Shown: one piece after another, positions 63,769 to 64,000 of the stretch
Position numbering within the stretch: position 1 is the first letter of the stretch
How the letters are laid out: every line of letters starts with the position of its first letter
Origin: Pirellula sp. SH-Sr6A
Lineage (GTDB): Bacteria; Planctomycetota; Planctomycetia; Pirellulales; Pirellulaceae
Direction of reading: 5' to 3'
Assembly (NCBI RefSeq): GCF_001610875.1
Contig: NZ_CP011272.1
Span: forward strand, 1,221,988-1,285,987
DNA length: 64,000 nt
Notes under the pieces: generated by a model
Told to the model about the DNA's origin: nothing
What the model saw: the letters and a program-made list of their open reading frames with translations, nothing else
Databases searched by the model: none
Position numbers and translations under genes: made by a program

Positions 63769-64000
63769 TTAGGCATTCGCCATGGCCATGAAATTCAGCC
63801 GTCGTTCAGCGAGCCTTGTCAAGGATTGATTGCACAACCCTTCTTCATTGAGCGTCTCCTGAAGTAGGTCAGCGTCCGCTTGGCGACCAAGCTTTTCTGC
63901 GTAAGCCCGTGCGGTCCCATAACCAGCCATCTCGTAATGCTCGACGCGCTGCGCCGCAGCGACCAAGGCGGCATCCAACACATTGCTGTCGGCGTCTCCC
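63769..64000 (-). CDS. DUF892 ferritin-like protein (YciF type), 5' part outside the window
   Basis: The last 76 codons are visible; the start lies beyond the right edge. The segment VLDAALVAAAQRVEHYEMAG then YGTARAYAEKLG, followed by LLQETLNEEGLCNQSLTRLAE, matches the C-terminal half of the YciE/YciF family. The VEHYE and TLNEE acidic residues are typical iron-ligand positions in the four-helix ferritin-like bundle. The protein ends RRLNFMAMANA. A stress-related role is known for relatives, but the molecular function is uncertain. Confidence 0.85.
   Translation of the reverse strand, partial: GDADSNVLDAALVAAAQRVEHYEMAGYGTARAYAEKLGRQADADLLQETLNEEGLCNQSLTRLAERRLNFMAMANA

Overview
The window looks like a chromosome segment of a planctomycete, most likely of the family Pirellulaceae. 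The argument is gene content: a DUF1592 family cytochrome-type protein paired with a DUF1552 protein, two further proteins with planctomycete-type cytochrome c motifs, a DUF1559 pilin-like protein, PEP-CTERM proteins, formylglycine sulfatases, very large secreted hydrolases, and a protein kinase with membrane domains. Genes are mostly monocistronic or in short operons on both strands, and start codons are often GTG or TTG.

Layout. 1-6.4 kb: a chemotaxis locus (soluble receptor-like protein, CheA-REC hybrid kinase, CheW) with an IS1380-family element lodged between cheA and cheW. 6.4-10.6 kb: DUF1552 and DUF1592 pair. 11.2-18.4 kb: an AraC-type PAS regulator divergent from a four-gene run (cis-3-hydroxyproline dehydratase-like enolase, S9 dipeptidyl peptidase, two sulfatases), then a pectate-lyase-fold protein pointing the other way. 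20.6-24.1 kb: envelope or secreted proteins of unknown role, including a frameshifted PEP-CTERM gene. 24.1-26 kb: rimI, a NUDIX hydrolase and mtnC. 26.4-34.4 kb: a ribbon-helix-helix protein, the RNase P RNA gene, a DEAD-box helicase, a CocE-type hydrolase and recQ. 34.6-43.6 kb: a lipoprotein, hydrolases, a class IV aminotransferase, a cytochrome/DUF2231 membrane protein, mutL, a PEP-CTERM protein and a DUF1289-DUF1559 fusion. 44.2-50.6 kb: two giant genes in tandem, a cytochrome/WD40 protein and an esterase fused to a PhoD-like phosphatase. tRNA-Gly(CCC) follows at 50.7 kb.

50.8-54.2 kb is the accessory part: a 5'-truncated RHS gene with a cysteine-rich tail, a small overlapping downstream gene, and a block of duplicated, hairpin-rich repeats that ends just before csrA. 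54.2-64 kb is again ordinary chromosome: csrA, a CoA-binding protein, a Vat-type acetyltransferase, a PanB-like protein without the PanB catalytic residues, a kinase-RDD-pseudokinase membrane protein, small secreted and membrane proteins, an alpha/beta hydrolase and the end of a DUF892 ferritin-like gene.

No CRISPR array, prophage or classical defence island was seen. The most unusual items are the esterase-PhoD fusion, the kinase-pseudokinase protein, the DUF1289-pilin fusion, the receptor with its signalling hairpin in front of its sensor, and the RHS tail with its candidate partner.
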